Source: Pseudomonadota bacterium (GTDB lineage: Bacteria; Pseudomonadota; Alphaproteobacteria; Sphingomonadales; Sphingomonadaceae). Taken from it: a stretch of 64,000 bases of DNA. Positions within the stretch are counted from its first letter, which is position 1. Each line of letters opens with the position of its first letter. Both the position numbers and the translations under genes were made by a program. The DNA lies in the NCBI GenBank assembly GCA_021849075.1, contig JAJZTH010000007.1:58720-122719 (forward strand). Reading direction: 5' to 3'. A model generated the notes under the pieces. That model was not told the origin of the DNA and searched no databases. It saw only the letters and a list, made by a program, of their open reading frames with translations. Below are positions 17,799-26,794 of this stretch, one piece after another.

Positions 17799-18653
17799 GT
17801 GACGATGGCACAAATGGCAACATTGGATGCGGCTGGCTGGACTGGTCCCAATGGCGATGTCTGGGCGCAGGAATGGCGACGGACTGATCGCAGCTTTGCG
17901 GCGCTGTCGCTGGAACTGGACCGGACGATTGCGCAGGCCATGGGTGTCGGGCGGGTCGCTGTGGCCGATATCGGCTGCGGCGCTGGCGGAACGGCGCTGG
18001 CGGCCGCTGCCTCAAACCCGCAGGCGCAGGTGACGGGGATCGACATTTCCCCCGCGCTGATCGCCGTGGCGCAGGAACGGGCAGGGACCACCCCCAATAT
18101 CCGGTTCGTGGCCGCGCCAATGGAGCAGATGATCGGCGCGGCCGGGCCGTTCGACCTGATCGTGTCGCGCCATGGCGTGATGTTCTTTGCCGATCCGGTC
18201 GATGCCTTCACCCGCCTGCGCGCGGCGACGCGGCCGGGCGGGCGACTGGTCTTTTCCTGCTTCCGGGCGGCGGCGCTGAATGTCTGGGCGCGCGAGACGA
18301 TGGCGGCCGTGGGCGAAACCCCGCCAGCGGCCGACGGCTATGCGCCCGGTCCCTTCGCCTTTGCTGACGAGGTTTTGGTGCGCGGCCTGTTGACGCAGGC
18401 GGGCTGGGCGCAGGTCGACGCCCGGCCGATCGATTTCGCCTATCGCGCGGGTGGCGGGGATGATCCGGTGGCCGATGCGGTCAGCTTCTTCAGTCGGATC
18501 GGCCCGGCGGCGCGCGCACTCAAAATGGCGGACCCGGCAGAGCGGCCGGCGATTGTGGAGGCCGTTCGGGCGCTGTGCGCCGCGCATCTGTCCGATGGGC
18601 ATGTGGACTTTCCGGCGGCGGCCTGGATATGGTCGGCGCGCAACCCTGCATAA
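17799..18653 (+). CDS. class I SAM-dependent methyltransferase
   Basis: A 284-residue protein with SAM-binding motif I VADIGCGAGGTALA (about residues 48-61), an acidic loop GIDISP and motif IV FDLIVSRHGVMFF. The small-molecule methyltransferase fold is clear; the acceptor is not. Start: a GTG at 17799 sits 6 bases after AGG, with an ATG two codons later (17805) as the alternative. It stands 82 bases after pccA, with a dyad between. Confidence 0.85.
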   Translation: MTMAQMATLDAAGWTGPNGDVWAQEWRRTDRSFAALSLELDRTIAQAMGVGRVAVADIGCGAGGTALAAAASNPQAQVTGIDISPALIAVAQERAGTTPNIRFVAAPMEQMIGAAGPFDLIVSRHGVMFFADPVDAFTRLRAATRPGGRLVFSCFRAAALNVWARETMAAVGETPPAADGYAPGPFAFADEVLVRGLLTQAGWAQVDARPIDFAYRAGGGDDPVADAVSFFSRIGPAARALKMADPAERPAIVEAVRALCAAHLSDGHVDFPAAAWIWSARNPA

Positions 18654-18661
18654 GGTCCGCC

Positions 18662-19033
18662 ATGCATCTGACCCATGATCCCGCCGCGCCCGCCGCCGAC
18701 ACGATCGGCTTCGACGATTTTCTGAAAGTCGATATTCGCATCGGCACGATCGTCAGCGCCGAACCCTATCCCGAAGCGCGCAAACCCGCCTACAAGCTGC
18801 TGATCGATTTCGGCCCGACGATCGGCCGAAAGAAATCCAGCGCCCAGATCACGGAAAATCATGCGCTGGCCGATTTGCCGGGGCGACAGGTGGCGGCGGT
18901 AGTCAATTTCCCGCCCCGCCAGATCGGCAAATTTCTGTCCGAAGTGCTGACGCTGGGCTTTGCCGATAGGGACGGCGCGGTGATGCTGTTCGCGCCCGAT
19001 CGGCCCGTCCCCAACGGATCGCGGCTATTCTGA
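18662..19033 (+). CDS. csaA: CsaA-like tRNA-binding-domain protein
   Basis: A 123-residue stand-alone OB-fold tRNA-binding domain (EMAP/MetRS C-terminal type). FLKVDIRIGTIVSAEPYPEA is the start of the domain, and KSSAQITENHALADLPGRQV and the end VMLFAPDRPVPNGSRLF are family hallmarks. CsaA homodimers bind tRNA and were linked to protein export in Bacillus. Longer in-frame starts run back into the methyltransferase; the ATG at 18662 gives the family length and lies 8 bases after that gene's stop. Confidence 0.92.
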   Translation: MHLTHDPAAPAADTIGFDDFLKVDIRIGTIVSAEPYPEARKPAYKLLIDFGPTIGRKKSSAQITENHALADLPGRQVAAVVNFPPRQIGKFLSEVLTLGFADRDGAVMLFAPDRPVPNGSRLF

Positions 19034-19167
19034 TCCTGTCCTATCATGCCGCTGCAATGCTATGGCCGCTTTGGACATCGCAGACAGGCATTGTAGGAAA
19101 TTATCTTTCCCGTCGCCGCATGTTCATGTCAAATTCGGCGGGAAATATGCGAAGTTAAGGGGGACGG

Positions 19168-20757
19168 ATGCCGGATTCGGTGGGGGCGGATTATGTCATG
19201 GACGCGCGGCGGGACCGGATGGTCATCACCGCGTCGGCGCTGGGTACCGTGTTCGAATGGTATGATTTCTATATTTATGGCGTGCTGGCGCCGATCATCG
19301 GGCGCACCTTCTTCCCGACCGACAATCCGACCGTCGAACTTCTCTATACGCTGGCCGGTTTCGCGATCGGCTTTGCCTTCCGACCGATCGGGGCGATGCT
19401 GTTCGGCTATCTGGGTGACCGGCTGGGGCGTAAATATACCTTCCTCGCCACCATCATCCTGATGGGACTGGCGACGGCGGGCGTGGGGTTGACCCCGTCG
19501 GCCGCCAGCATCGGCATGGCTGCGCCGGTGATCCTGATATGTTTAAGGATCGCGCAGGGGCTGGCGCTGGGCGGCGAATATGGCGGCGCGGCCATCTATG
19601 TCGCGGAGCATGCCCCGGCGGGCAAGCGCGGTTTCTACACGAGCTTCATCCAGGCCGGCGTGATTGGCGGCTTCATCCTGTCGCTGATCGTGGTCGTGGG
19701 CACGCAGGCGATTGTGGGCAAGGCGGTATGGGACGTCTGGGGATGGCGCATCCCCTTCATCCTATCGCTCGTCTTGCTCGCCATATCGCTGTGGATGCGG
19801 CTGATGTTGCGCGAAAGCCCGGTCTTTCTGGCGATGAAGCAGGCGGGCGCGCAGGCCAAGAACCCGCTGAAGGAAGCCTTCACAGCGCCGGGCAACAAGA
19901 AGCGGATGGTCGTCGCCATGATCGGCATCGCCGCGGGCTTCACCGTCATCGCCTATACGGTGATGTTCCAGGCGCTCTATTTCCTGCAAAACGGCCTGCA
20001 TGTCGCGCCGGGGCTGGCGCAGTTGCTGGTGGGCGGCAGCGCCTTTTTCGGCGTGGCGAGCTTCATCTTCTTCGGCTGGCTGTCCGACCGGGTGGGCCGG
20101 CGCAAGCCGATCATCATCGGCTATGCGCTGGTGCTGCTGCTGGCGTTGCCGCTCTATCAATTTATGGGACGAACGGCGAACCCGGCGCTGGAGGCCGCCG
20201 CCGCCCGCGCGCCGGTGGTGGTCAGCGGTCCCGATTGCCGCTTCGATCCCTTTGCCAAGGTGCAACCGACCGCCTGCGGCAAGCTGCTCGATCATTTTTC
20301 CAAGCGCGGCATCCCCTATGACAAGATAAGCGCGGCCGCGCCAGGCGTCGCGATCGGCGGTGCGGCGGTGGCGGACATCAGCCCGGCCGGGCTGGACGCG
20401 GCGCTGAAGGCGGCGGGCTATGATTTCGGCGCGGTGACGCCGGACTGGCCACGCGCTCTGGCGCTGTTTGGCGCGCTGTTTCTGCTATGGACCCTGTCCG
20501 GGGCGACCTATGGCCCGGTGGCGGCGCTGTTGTCGGAATATTTCCCGGCGCGCATCCGCTATTCGTCCCTGTCCATTCCCTATCATATCGGCACTGGTTA
20601 TTTCGGCGGTTTCCTGCCGTTGGTCAGCCAATATATCGTGGCGCGGACAGGCAATCCCTATGCCGGCCTATGGTATACGCTGGCGGTGGTGGCGATGGCG
20701 CTGACCACCTGCCTGGTGGCGCTGCCCGAAACAAAGGATCGCCCCCTCGACGCCTGA
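19168..20757 (+). CDS. MFS transporter, metabolite:H+ symporter (MHS) type
   Basis: A 529-residue inner-membrane transporter. The MHS signature GTVFEWYDFYIYG lies near residue 27, the loop 2-3 motif GDRLGRKY near 85, and loop 8-9 SDRVGRRKP near 310. Twelve helices are expected. A non-membrane insert of about 90 residues (about 330-420) with two cysteines (GPDCRF, TACGK) follows the loop 8-9 region. AAGGGGG precedes the ATG; another ATG is 10 codons in. MHS members import dicarboxylates, proline/betaine, shikimate or aromatic acids. The substrate is not clear from the neighbours. Confidence 0.93.
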   Translation: MPDSVGADYVMDARRDRMVITASALGTVFEWYDFYIYGVLAPIIGRTFFPTDNPTVELLYTLAGFAIGFAFRPIGAMLFGYLGDRLGRKYTFLATIILMGLATAGVGLTPSAASIGMAAPVILICLRIAQGLALGGEYGGAAIYVAEHAPAGKRGFYTSFIQAGVIGGFILSLIVVVGTQAIVGKAVWDVWGWRIPFILSLVLLAISLWMRLMLRESPVFLAMKQAGAQAKNPLKEAFTAPGNKKRMVVAMIGIAAGFTVIAYTVMFQALYFLQNGLHVAPGLAQLLVGGSAFFGVASFIFFGWLSDRVGRRKPIIIGYALVLLLALPLYQFMGRTANPALEAAAARAPVVVSGPDCRFDPFAKVQPTACGKLLDHFSKRGIPYDKISAAAPGVAIGGAAVADISPAGLDAALKAAGYDFGAVTPDWPRALALFGALFLLWTLSGATYGPVAALLSEYFPARIRYSSLSIPYHIGTGYFGGFLPLVSQYIVARTGNPYAGLWYTLAVVAMALTTCLVALPETKDRPLDA

Positions 20758-20782
20758 CCCATGGAAGGCTATCGGCACCCTT

Positions 20783-21829
20783 ATGCACGCCTATACCGCC
20801 CCGCTGCGCCTGCGCCTGAATGGCGACGCGCTGATGTCCAACTGGCGCTGGCTGGCGGCGATGAGCGGCGGCGCGGCATGTGGCGCGGCGATCAAGGCCA
20901 ATGGCTATGGGCTGGGCGCGGCGGGGGTGATGACCCGGCTGATGCAGGCGGGTTGCCGCGATTTCTTCGTGTCCAACTGGGGCGAGGCAGCAGTGGTGGA
21001 GCCGCTGCTGGAAGATGGCGTCAGCCTGTCGGTGCTCCATGGCGTGCGCGAAGAGGATATGGCCCAGGCGCTGGGATCGCGGGCGCGGCCTGTGTTGTGC
21101 ACGCCGGGCCAGATTGCGCGCTGGCGGGCGGCTGGCGGCGGCGCCTGTGACGTCATGATCGACACCGGCATGAACCGGCTTGGGCTGGACTGGCGCGCGG
21201 ATGTGGCGACGATGGTCGAAGGGCTGGAGATTGTAACGCTGCTCAGCCATCTCGCCTCCGCCGATGAAGAGGTGACGTTCAACGCCACGCAACTGGATCG
21301 CTTTACGGCGCTGCGGAGCCAGACTTCCGCCCGGCGTTACAGCCTGGCCAACAGCGCGGGCATCTGCCTTGGCGGCGGCTATCACTTCGATCTGACCCGG
21401 CCGGGGCTGGCGCTCTATGGCGGCATCCCGCGCGAGGCGGCGGCGGGGCATATTCGGTCCGTTGTGCAGCCGCAGGCCCAGATGTTGCAGCGCCGCCGGC
21501 TGCTGGCGGGCGACAGCATCGGCTATAACGGCACCTTCACGGCGCAGCGCGACCATGACGTTGCGATCCTCAATCTGGGCTATGCCGATGGCTATCTGCG
21601 CGGCTTTTCGGGCCGGGGCGCGGCGGTTGTGAACGACGAAAAGCTGCCGGTGCTGGGCCGTGTATCGATGGATTTGTTGGCGGTGGATGTCAGCGCGCAG
21701 CCCGATCTGGCGGAAGGCGACTGGATCGATATCGCTTATGATCTGGGCGAGGCATCGGCCGTTTCGGGCCTGTCGCCCTATGAACTGCTGACCGGACTGG
21801 GCGCGCGCTACGACCGGGTCTGGGGCTGA
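20783..21829 (+). CDS. alr: alanine racemase
   Basis: A 348-residue PLP enzyme making D-alanine for peptidoglycan. AIKANGYGLGA (about residues 34-44) carries the PLP lysine. IDTGMNRLG, the substrate-side tyrosine in SIGYNGTF and the C-terminal GLSPYELLTGLGARYDRVW all match the family. It is somewhat shorter than the common 360-380 residues. It begins 25 bases after the transporter stop and ends at a terminator. Confidence 0.95.
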   Translation: MHAYTAPLRLRLNGDALMSNWRWLAAMSGGAACGAAIKANGYGLGAAGVMTRLMQAGCRDFFVSNWGEAAVVEPLLEDGVSLSVLHGVREEDMAQALGSRARPVLCTPGQIARWRAAGGGACDVMIDTGMNRLGLDWRADVATMVEGLEIVTLLSHLASADEEVTFNATQLDRFTALRSQTSARRYSLANSAGICLGGGYHFDLTRPGLALYGGIPREAAAGHIRSVVQPQAQMLQRRRLLAGDSIGYNGTFTAQRDHDVAILNLGYADGYLRGFSGRGAAVVNDEKLPVLGRVSMDLLAVDVSAQPDLAEGDWIDIAYDLGEASAVSGLSPYELLTGLGARYDRVWG

Positions 21830-21833
21830 CACG

Positions 21834-21870
21834 AAAGGGGCCGCCGATCCTGCGACCGGTGGCCCTTTTC
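21834..21870. terminator. bidirectional terminator between alr and thiolase
   Basis: AAAGGGGCC...GGCCCTTTT forms an imperfect GC stem, with A-run and T-run flanks on opposite sides. It can serve both the rightward alr transcript and the leftward thiolase gene ending at 21886. Confidence 0.75.
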
Positions 21871-21885
21871 ATCATTGGCGTTGCT

Positions 21886-23073
21886 TCAGCGTTCGATGCA
21901 CATGGCGACGCCCATGCCGCCGCCGATGCACAGGGTCGCAAGGCCCTTCTTCACGTCACGCTTGGCCATTTCGTACAGCAGGGTGGTCAGCACGCGCGCG
22001 CCCGACGCGCCGATCGGGTGGCCGATGGCGATCGCGCCGCCATTGACGTTGACCTTTTCAGGATCAAAGCCCAGTTCCTTGCCCACGGCCAGCGCCTGCG
22101 CAGCGAAAGCTTCATTGGCTTCGATCAGGTCGAGATCGCCGACCGACCAGCCAGCCTTGGCCAACGCCTTGCGGCTTGCCGGCGCCGGACCGATGCCCAT
22201 GATCGAAGGATCGACGCCGCAGGTGGCGAAGCCGGCGATACGGCCCAGCACGGTCGATCCGCGCTTCGCAGCCTCGTCGGCGGTCATCAGCACCAGCGCG
22301 GCTGCGCCATCGTTCAGGCCGCTGGCATTGGCGGCAGTGACGGTGCCGTCCTTCTTGAAGGCGGGCTTCAGCTTTTCCATCGCCTCGATCGTCGCGCCGT
22401 CGCGGATATATTCGTCAGTGTCGACGATCGTATCGCCCTTGCGCCCCTTGACCGTGACGGCGGCGATTTCATCCGCGAAACGGCCCGATGCACGCGCGGC
22501 CGACGCCTTGGTCTGGCTGCCGACAGCGAAAGCATCCTGCTCTTCGCGCGTGATCTGATATTTCTCGGCCAGATTTTCGGCAGTGATGCCCATATGATAG
22601 CCATTGAAGGCGTCGGTCAGGCCGTCAACGATCATCGTGTCGACCAGCGATAAATTGCCCATCTTCTGCCCGGCGCGCAGGAACTGGGCATGGGGGGAGA
22701 GCGACATATTTTCCTGGCCGCCCGCCACCATGATGCTGGCGTCGCCATTGGCGATCGCCTGCGCCGCGAGCGCAACGGCGCGCAGGCCCGACCCGCAAAC
22801 CTGATTGATGGCGAAGGCGGTGCGGTCGACCGGGATGCCCGCGCCGACGGCGGCCTGACGGGCCGGATTTTGACCAAGGCCGGCAGTCAGCACATGGCCC
22901 AGAATGACTTCATCCACCTCATCCGCGGCGACGCCGGCCTGTTCGAGCGCAGCGATAATCGCGGTCTGACCCAGCACATGGGCCGGGGTCGTAGCATAAG
23001 CGCCCAGGAAGCTGCCGACAGGCGTGCGCTTGGCGGCTGTAATGACGATGTCTGACAAAGCCTTGATCCTCAT
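21886..23073 (-). CDS. phaA: acetyl-CoA C-acetyltransferase (thiolase)
   Basis: A 395-residue degradative/biosynthetic thiolase joining two acetyl-CoA. The acyl-carrying Cys is in [11 protein letters not shown] (about residue 90), the catalytic His in [10 protein letters not shown], and the second Cys in CIGGGMG at the end. The longest frame has 39 extra N-terminal codons that look non-coding. The ATG at 23073 or a TTG at 23058 (better placed after AGGA, giving [11 protein letters not shown]) is the start. Next to a PhaC-like hydrolase and PhaR, it may feed polyhydroxyalkanoate synthesis, but also serves acetoacetyl-CoA breakdown. Confidence 0.93.
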   Translation of the reverse strand: MRIKALSDIVITAAKRTPVGSFLGAYATTPAHVLGQTAIIAALEQAGVAADEVDEVILGHVLTAGLGQNPARQAAVGAGIPVDRTAFAINQVCGSGLRAVALAAQAIANGDASIMVAGGQENMSLSPHAQFLRAGQKMGNLSLVDTMIVDGLTDAFNGYHMGITAENLAEKYQITREEQDAFAVGSQTKASAARASGRFADEIAAVTVKGRKGDTIVDTDEYIRDGATIEAMEKLKPAFKKDGTVTAANASGLNDGAAALVLMTADEAAKRGSTVLGRIAGFATCGVDPSIMGIGPAPASRKALAKAGWSVGDLDLIEANEAFAAQALAVGKELGFDPEKVNVNGGAIAIGHPIGASGARVLTTLLYEMAKRDVKKGLATLCIGGGMGVAMCIER

Positions 23074-23107
23074 TGATGGTGATTGTCTTTTCGCAGGTGC
23101 AATAGCA

Positions 23108-24196
23108 TCAACCGCCGTGGCTGCAAAGCCAAAGGGAGAGGGGGCGCCACAGCAAATCCCGGGCGCGGCCACCCACGACCATCCCAACATGTCCCAGCGA
23201 AAGTTGACGTTCCTCTCGCAAGGGCGGGCTGGCAGTTGCAGGCACGATGCGGTCGGTGAGGGAGGCGATCGACAGGGTGGGGCATTGCAACGCAGCAGGG
23301 TCGATGATGCGGTCGCCTATGCGCCATTGCCCAGCGCCGCTGGCATTGCCGGCATAGAGGGCTTCGAACAGATCGCGGCCAGCGGCAAAGCTGAGCGGCG
23401 CGCCGCCATTGGCCCAATCCTCCACCGCCAGAAAGGCGCGCTCCGCATCCGATTCTGCTTCCATGTCCACGAAGGCGGCATATTTTGCGATCGTGCGGGC
23501 CGGGTCCATCGCCCAGAAGCCCGATTGCAGCACCTCCATCGGAACATAGCCGATGCGTTCGCACATAGCCCTTGCGTTGCGCCACAGGTCCCCGATCAGG
23601 TTGAGGTCAGCGGTAGGGAAAGCGTCGAATCGCCAGGGTGCGGCGATCGTCGCCACGGCCGGCAAGTCCCGCAGTGCCGCTGCGCCCAGCGCCAACGTGC
23701 CGCCCAGGCAATAGCCGACCAATATGGGCGGACGCGGCAGGCTCGCGAGCAGGGGTAGCAGGCGATCGGCAACATGGCCGCCCAGACCCACAGTTGCGTC
23801 CGCAGCGGTCGGTGCGCCCCAGTCGACCAGATAGGCGTCATGGCCTGCTGCGGTCATGTGGCGCAGCAAGGACCGGCTTTCGGACAGGTCCAAAACCTGC
23901 GGCGGATTGATCAGCGAAGGGATGAAAACCACGGGATGACGGACACTTGCTGCGCCATATTGCAGCAATCGCGCCGGTCCCGCGCTGGCCACGCACCGGC
24001 CGGCTTGTGCCGCTGCGGGGCGCTGCGCCTCCTGATATTTGCGCAAACCGGCGAAGGCGCGGCGGCGCAGTTCGGGTTTTCCCTCCGTTTCGCGCCATAA
24101 AATATTGAGAAAAAGGGGCAAAGGCCGCGGCCCATGTTGCGGTGCGGCATCGCCCTGTGCTAATGCGGTAAGTGCAGGTGTGGGAGAGGAATCCAT
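23108..24196 (-). CDS. PhaC-like alpha/beta hydrolase (short PHA-synthase homologue)
   Basis: About 362 residues. The nucleophile elbow GYCLGG has Cys in place of the usual Ser, as in polyhydroxyalkanoate synthases. The acid and base are in SLTDRIVP and GHVGMVVG. It is shorter than class I synthases (about 560-600) and lacks their N-terminal region, so polymerase activity is uncertain. The neighbours thiolase (21886) and the regulator PhaR (24195) point to PHA metabolism. The first ATG (24196) overlaps the phaR ATG on the other strand by two bases, so the true start may be a non-ATG codon further in. Confidence 0.8.
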   Translation of the reverse strand: MDSSPTPALTALAQGDAAPQHGPRPLPLFLNILWRETEGKPELRRRAFAGLRKYQEAQRPAAAQAGRCVASAGPARLLQYGAASVRHPVVFIPSLINPPQVLDLSESRSLLRHMTAAGHDAYLVDWGAPTAADATVGLGGHVADRLLPLLASLPRPPILVGYCLGGTLALGAAALRDLPAVATIAAPWRFDAFPTADLNLIGDLWRNARAMCERIGYVPMEVLQSGFWAMDPARTIAKYAAFVDMEAESDAERAFLAVEDWANGGAPLSFAAGRDLFEALYAGNASGAGQWRIGDRIIDPAALQCPTLSIASLTDRIVPATASPPLREERQLSLGHVGMVVGGRARDLLWRPLSLWLCSHGG

Positions 24197-24767
24197 GACC
24201 AAATCCAAGACCGTCAATGAATCTGAGCCGGTCGTCATCAAGAAGTACGCCAACAGGCGGCTCTATAATACCGAAACTTCCAGCTATATCACACTCGACC
24301 TCCTGTCGCAGATGACGCGCGAGGGGCGGGAATTCATCGTGGTCGACGCCAAGACGGGCGAAGACATCACGCATAATGTGCTGACCCAGATCATCATGGA
24401 AGAGGAACAGCGTGGCAAGAACATGCTGCCGGTCAACTTCCTGCGCCAGTTGATCGCCATGTATGGCGATTCGATGCAGTCGATGGTGCCGCAATATCTG
24501 GAAGCGTCGATGGACGCATTTCGCAAGAATCAGCAGCAGTTTCAGGAAGCCATGAAGGGCGCCTTTGGCGGCGGCCCGCTGGCCGAGATCGCCAAGCGCA
24601 ACATGCAGATGTTTGAAGCCGCGGCCAGCGCCTTTGGCAACGGGGTTCCCGGCATGCCGGGCGTGACGCCGCCGGCCGGAGCGCCCGAAGGCAGCAAGGA
24701 CGAAGAGATTAACGATCTCAAGGCCCAGCTGGCCGCGCTCAACGCAAAGATCGACAAGCTGAGCTGA
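24195..24767 (+). CDS. phaR: PHA synthesis repressor PhaR
   Basis: A 190-residue DNA- and granule-binding regulator. The conserved N-terminal domain VVIKKYANRRLYNTETSSYI (residues about 14-33) and the central FIVVDAKTGEDITHNVLTQI are diagnostic. A Gly/Pro-rich linker and a short C-terminal coiled coil (EINDLKAQLAALNAKIDKLS) follow. A GGGAGAGGA ribosome site precedes the ATG at 24195. PhaR represses phasin and PHA genes until it is titrated by PHA granules. It is divergent from the PhaC-like gene with overlapping start codons, so little room is left for separate promoters. Confidence 0.95.
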   Translation: MTKSKTVNESEPVVIKKYANRRLYNTETSSYITLDLLSQMTREGREFIVVDAKTGEDITHNVLTQIIMEEEQRGKNMLPVNFLRQLIAMYGDSMQSMVPQYLEASMDAFRKNQQQFQEAMKGAFGGGPLAEIAKRNMQMFEAAASAFGNGVPGMPGVTPPAGAPEGSKDEEINDLKAQLAALNAKIDKLS

Positions 24768-24773
24768 TCCATC

Positions 24774-25115
24774 ATGGCCAAGGCTGACCGGCTGGAACGT
24801 CTCGACAGTCGCCGCGAGGAGCTGGAGGGCGAATATCGCGACGCCCTGATCGCGGCGCTGCGCGTGACGGCCGGCGGCCGCTGGGGGTTGTTCGCGCATC
24901 AGAAGGACAAGGCGGCGATTGCGCGCACAGCGCCGGTGATCGCCACCCTTTCCGAACTGGCGGATGAGATTGACGCGATGCGCGACACGCTGGGGCTGGA
25001 GCCTTTTGCCCTGCATGCCAACTTCCTGGCGGCGCGGGGGCCGGCCGCCGCCGACGCGGTGGGAGAGCCGAAGCAGGCCATGGCCTGGCTGGAGCGGATG
25101 GGCGTAGCCGCCTGA
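24774..25115 (+). CDS. hypothetical protein, alpha-helical
   Basis: A 113-residue soluble protein of unrecognised family. The N-terminal half (RLERLDSRREELEGEYRDAL) is charged and likely a helical hairpin; a small Ala/Gly-rich C-terminus follows. It begins 6 bases after the phaR stop, so it is probably co-transcribed and may be translationally coupled. No motif indicates an activity. Confidence 0.7.
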   Translation: MAKADRLERLDSRREELEGEYRDALIAALRVTAGGRWGLFAHQKDKAAIARTAPVIATLSELADEIDAMRDTLGLEPFALHANFLAARGPAAADAVGEPKQAMAWLERMGVAA

Positions 25116-25208
25116 TCGCTGGTCGGGCTGCACGTTCAGGGGGTCGACAGGAACGGCGCGCTTGTCCTATGGCGCGCCATCTTCTTTGCTAGCCAAGGTC
25201 TCCGTCCT

Positions 25209-26735
25209 GTGAAGCACGCTCTCAACGTCACCCGCGAAAAGGATTTCGCCGCCTGGTATCAGGCCGTCATCACCGAAGCCGACATGGCCGAGGAAAGCGG
25301 CGTGCGCGGCTGCATGGTCATCCGCCCGTGGGGCTATGGCATCTGGGAGCGCATCCAGAAGCTGCTGGACGATCGCATCAAGGCGACCGGCCATGAAAAT
25401 TGCTATTTCCCGCTGTTCATTCCGCTCTCTTACTTTGAGAAGGAAGCCGAGCATGTCGACGGCTTCGCCAAGGAAATGGCGGTCGTCACCCATCATCGCC
25501 TGATCCAGAAAGATGGCAAGATGGTGCCCGACCCCGAAGCGAAGCTGGAAGAGCCGCTGGTCGTGCGCCCCACATCCGAAACGGTGATCGGCGCGGCGTT
25601 CAGCCGCTGGGTGCAGAGCTGGCGCGACCTGCCCGTGCTGATCAACCAGTGGGCCAATGTCGTGCGCTGGGAAATGCGTACCCGCATGTTCCTGCGCACC
25701 AGCGAATTTCTGTGGCAGGAAGGGCATACCGCGCACTCGACCGTCGAAGAGGCGATGGAAGAGACGATGAAGATGCTCGAAGTCTATCGCAGCTTCGCCG
25801 AAGAATGTGTCGCTTTGCCCGTCATTGCGGGTGAGAAGCCGGAAAATGAGCGCTTCCCCGGCGCCGTCGCGACCTATTCGATCGAGGCGATGATGCAGGA
25901 TGGCAAGGCGCTGCAGGCCGGCACCTCGCACTTCCTGGGCACGACTTTCAGTCAGGCGCAGAATATCAAGTTCCAGAATGCCGAAGGGCAGCAGGAACTG
26001 GCCCAGACCACCAGCTGGGGCATGTCGACCCGCATGATTGGCGGCCTGATCATGGTCCATGGCGACGATGACGGCCTGCGCGTGCCGCCGCGCGTCGCGC
26101 CCTATCAGGTCGTGGTCGTGCCGATGCTGCGTGATACGGAGGAAGACGCGGCTATCGTCGATTATTGCACCGATCTGGTGAACCAGCTGAACGGTCTGGA
26201 CCTGTTCCGCGAGCCGGTGCGCGCGCTGCTCGACAAGCGCCCGGCCAAGGCGGCGAACAAGCGCTGGGGCTGGGTCAAGAAGGGCGCGCCAATCGTGATC
26301 GAGGTGGGCGGTCGCGACGTTGCCGGCGGCAATGTCTCGGTCATTCGCCGCGACCGCCTGTACCGCGAGGACGGCAAGCTCGACAGCCAGATCATGGCGA
26401 AGGGCGATTTCGTGGCGAAGGCGACCGCGATGCTGGAAGATATCCAGTCCTCGCTTTTCACGGACGCCAAGGCGCGGCTGGATGGCAATATCGATCGGTC
26501 TATCACCGATATCGACGCGCTCAAAGCCTATTTCAATGCATCGAAAAAACCCGGCTGGGCGCTGGTGCAATGGGCCAAGCCGACCGGCGCGGAACTGGAT
26601 AAGGTGGTGCAGTGGTTGAAGGGTGAAAAGCTGACCCTGCGCAATGTGCCAACCGATGCGGAGGCGGCGGATGGCATGTGCATCTTCACCGGCGGCAAGG
26701 CGGTGGAGCGCGTGCTGGTCGGGCGCTCTTATTAA
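25209..26735 (+). CDS. proS: prolyl-tRNA synthetase, short (archaeal-like) type
   Basis: A 508-residue class II synthetase charging tRNA-Pro. Motif 2 (VVRWEMRTRMFLRTSEFLWQEGHTAH) and motif 3-like LGTTFSQAQ are seen, and the anticodon domain begins near residue 300 (VAPYQVVVVPM). The C-terminal domain ends GRSY, which is typical of ProS type 3; the editing insertion of the long bacterial type is absent. The start codon is GTG at 25209. Confidence 0.96.
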   Translation: MKHALNVTREKDFAAWYQAVITEADMAEESGVRGCMVIRPWGYGIWERIQKLLDDRIKATGHENCYFPLFIPLSYFEKEAEHVDGFAKEMAVVTHHRLIQKDGKMVPDPEAKLEEPLVVRPTSETVIGAAFSRWVQSWRDLPVLINQWANVVRWEMRTRMFLRTSEFLWQEGHTAHSTVEEAMEETMKMLEVYRSFAEECVALPVIAGEKPENERFPGAVATYSIEAMMQDGKALQAGTSHFLGTTFSQAQNIKFQNAEGQQELAQTTSWGMSTRMIGGLIMVHGDDDGLRVPPRVAPYQVVVVPMLRDTEEDAAIVDYCTDLVNQLNGLDLFREPVRALLDKRPAKAANKRWGWVKKGAPIVIEVGGRDVAGGNVSVIRRDRLYREDGKLDSQIMAKGDFVAKATAMLEDIQSSLFTDAKARLDGNIDRSITDIDALKAYFNASKKPGWALVQWAKPTGAELDKVVQWLKGEKLTLRNVPTDAEAADGMCIFTGGKAVERVLVGRSY

Positions 26736-26745
26736 GGCGCGTTCG

Positions 26746-26787
26746 TTTCGAGCGAAGTCGAGAAACCGGTCCCGACTTCGCTCGAAA
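26746..26787. repeat. hairpin repeat between convergent proS and hslU
   Basis: TTTCGAGCGAAGTCG and CGACTTCGCTCGAAA form a perfect 15-bp stem around a 12-base loop. It has no T-run on either side, so it looks like an extragenic repeat. It may also help end both convergent transcripts. Confidence 0.75.
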
Positions 26788-26794
26788 AAGTCAG

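Noticed and set aside
15642..17813. 723-codon minus-strand frame opposite pccA
   Set aside because: Low-complexity His/Asp/Arg-rich translation typical of an antisense shadow.
25187..25198. TTTGCTAGCCAA upstream of proS as an operator copy
   Set aside because: Only the GCTAGC core and few flanking bases match, and the gene is core genome.
25167..26570. 467-codon minus-strand frame opposite proS
   Set aside because: Antisense shadow; proS has all synthetase motifs.
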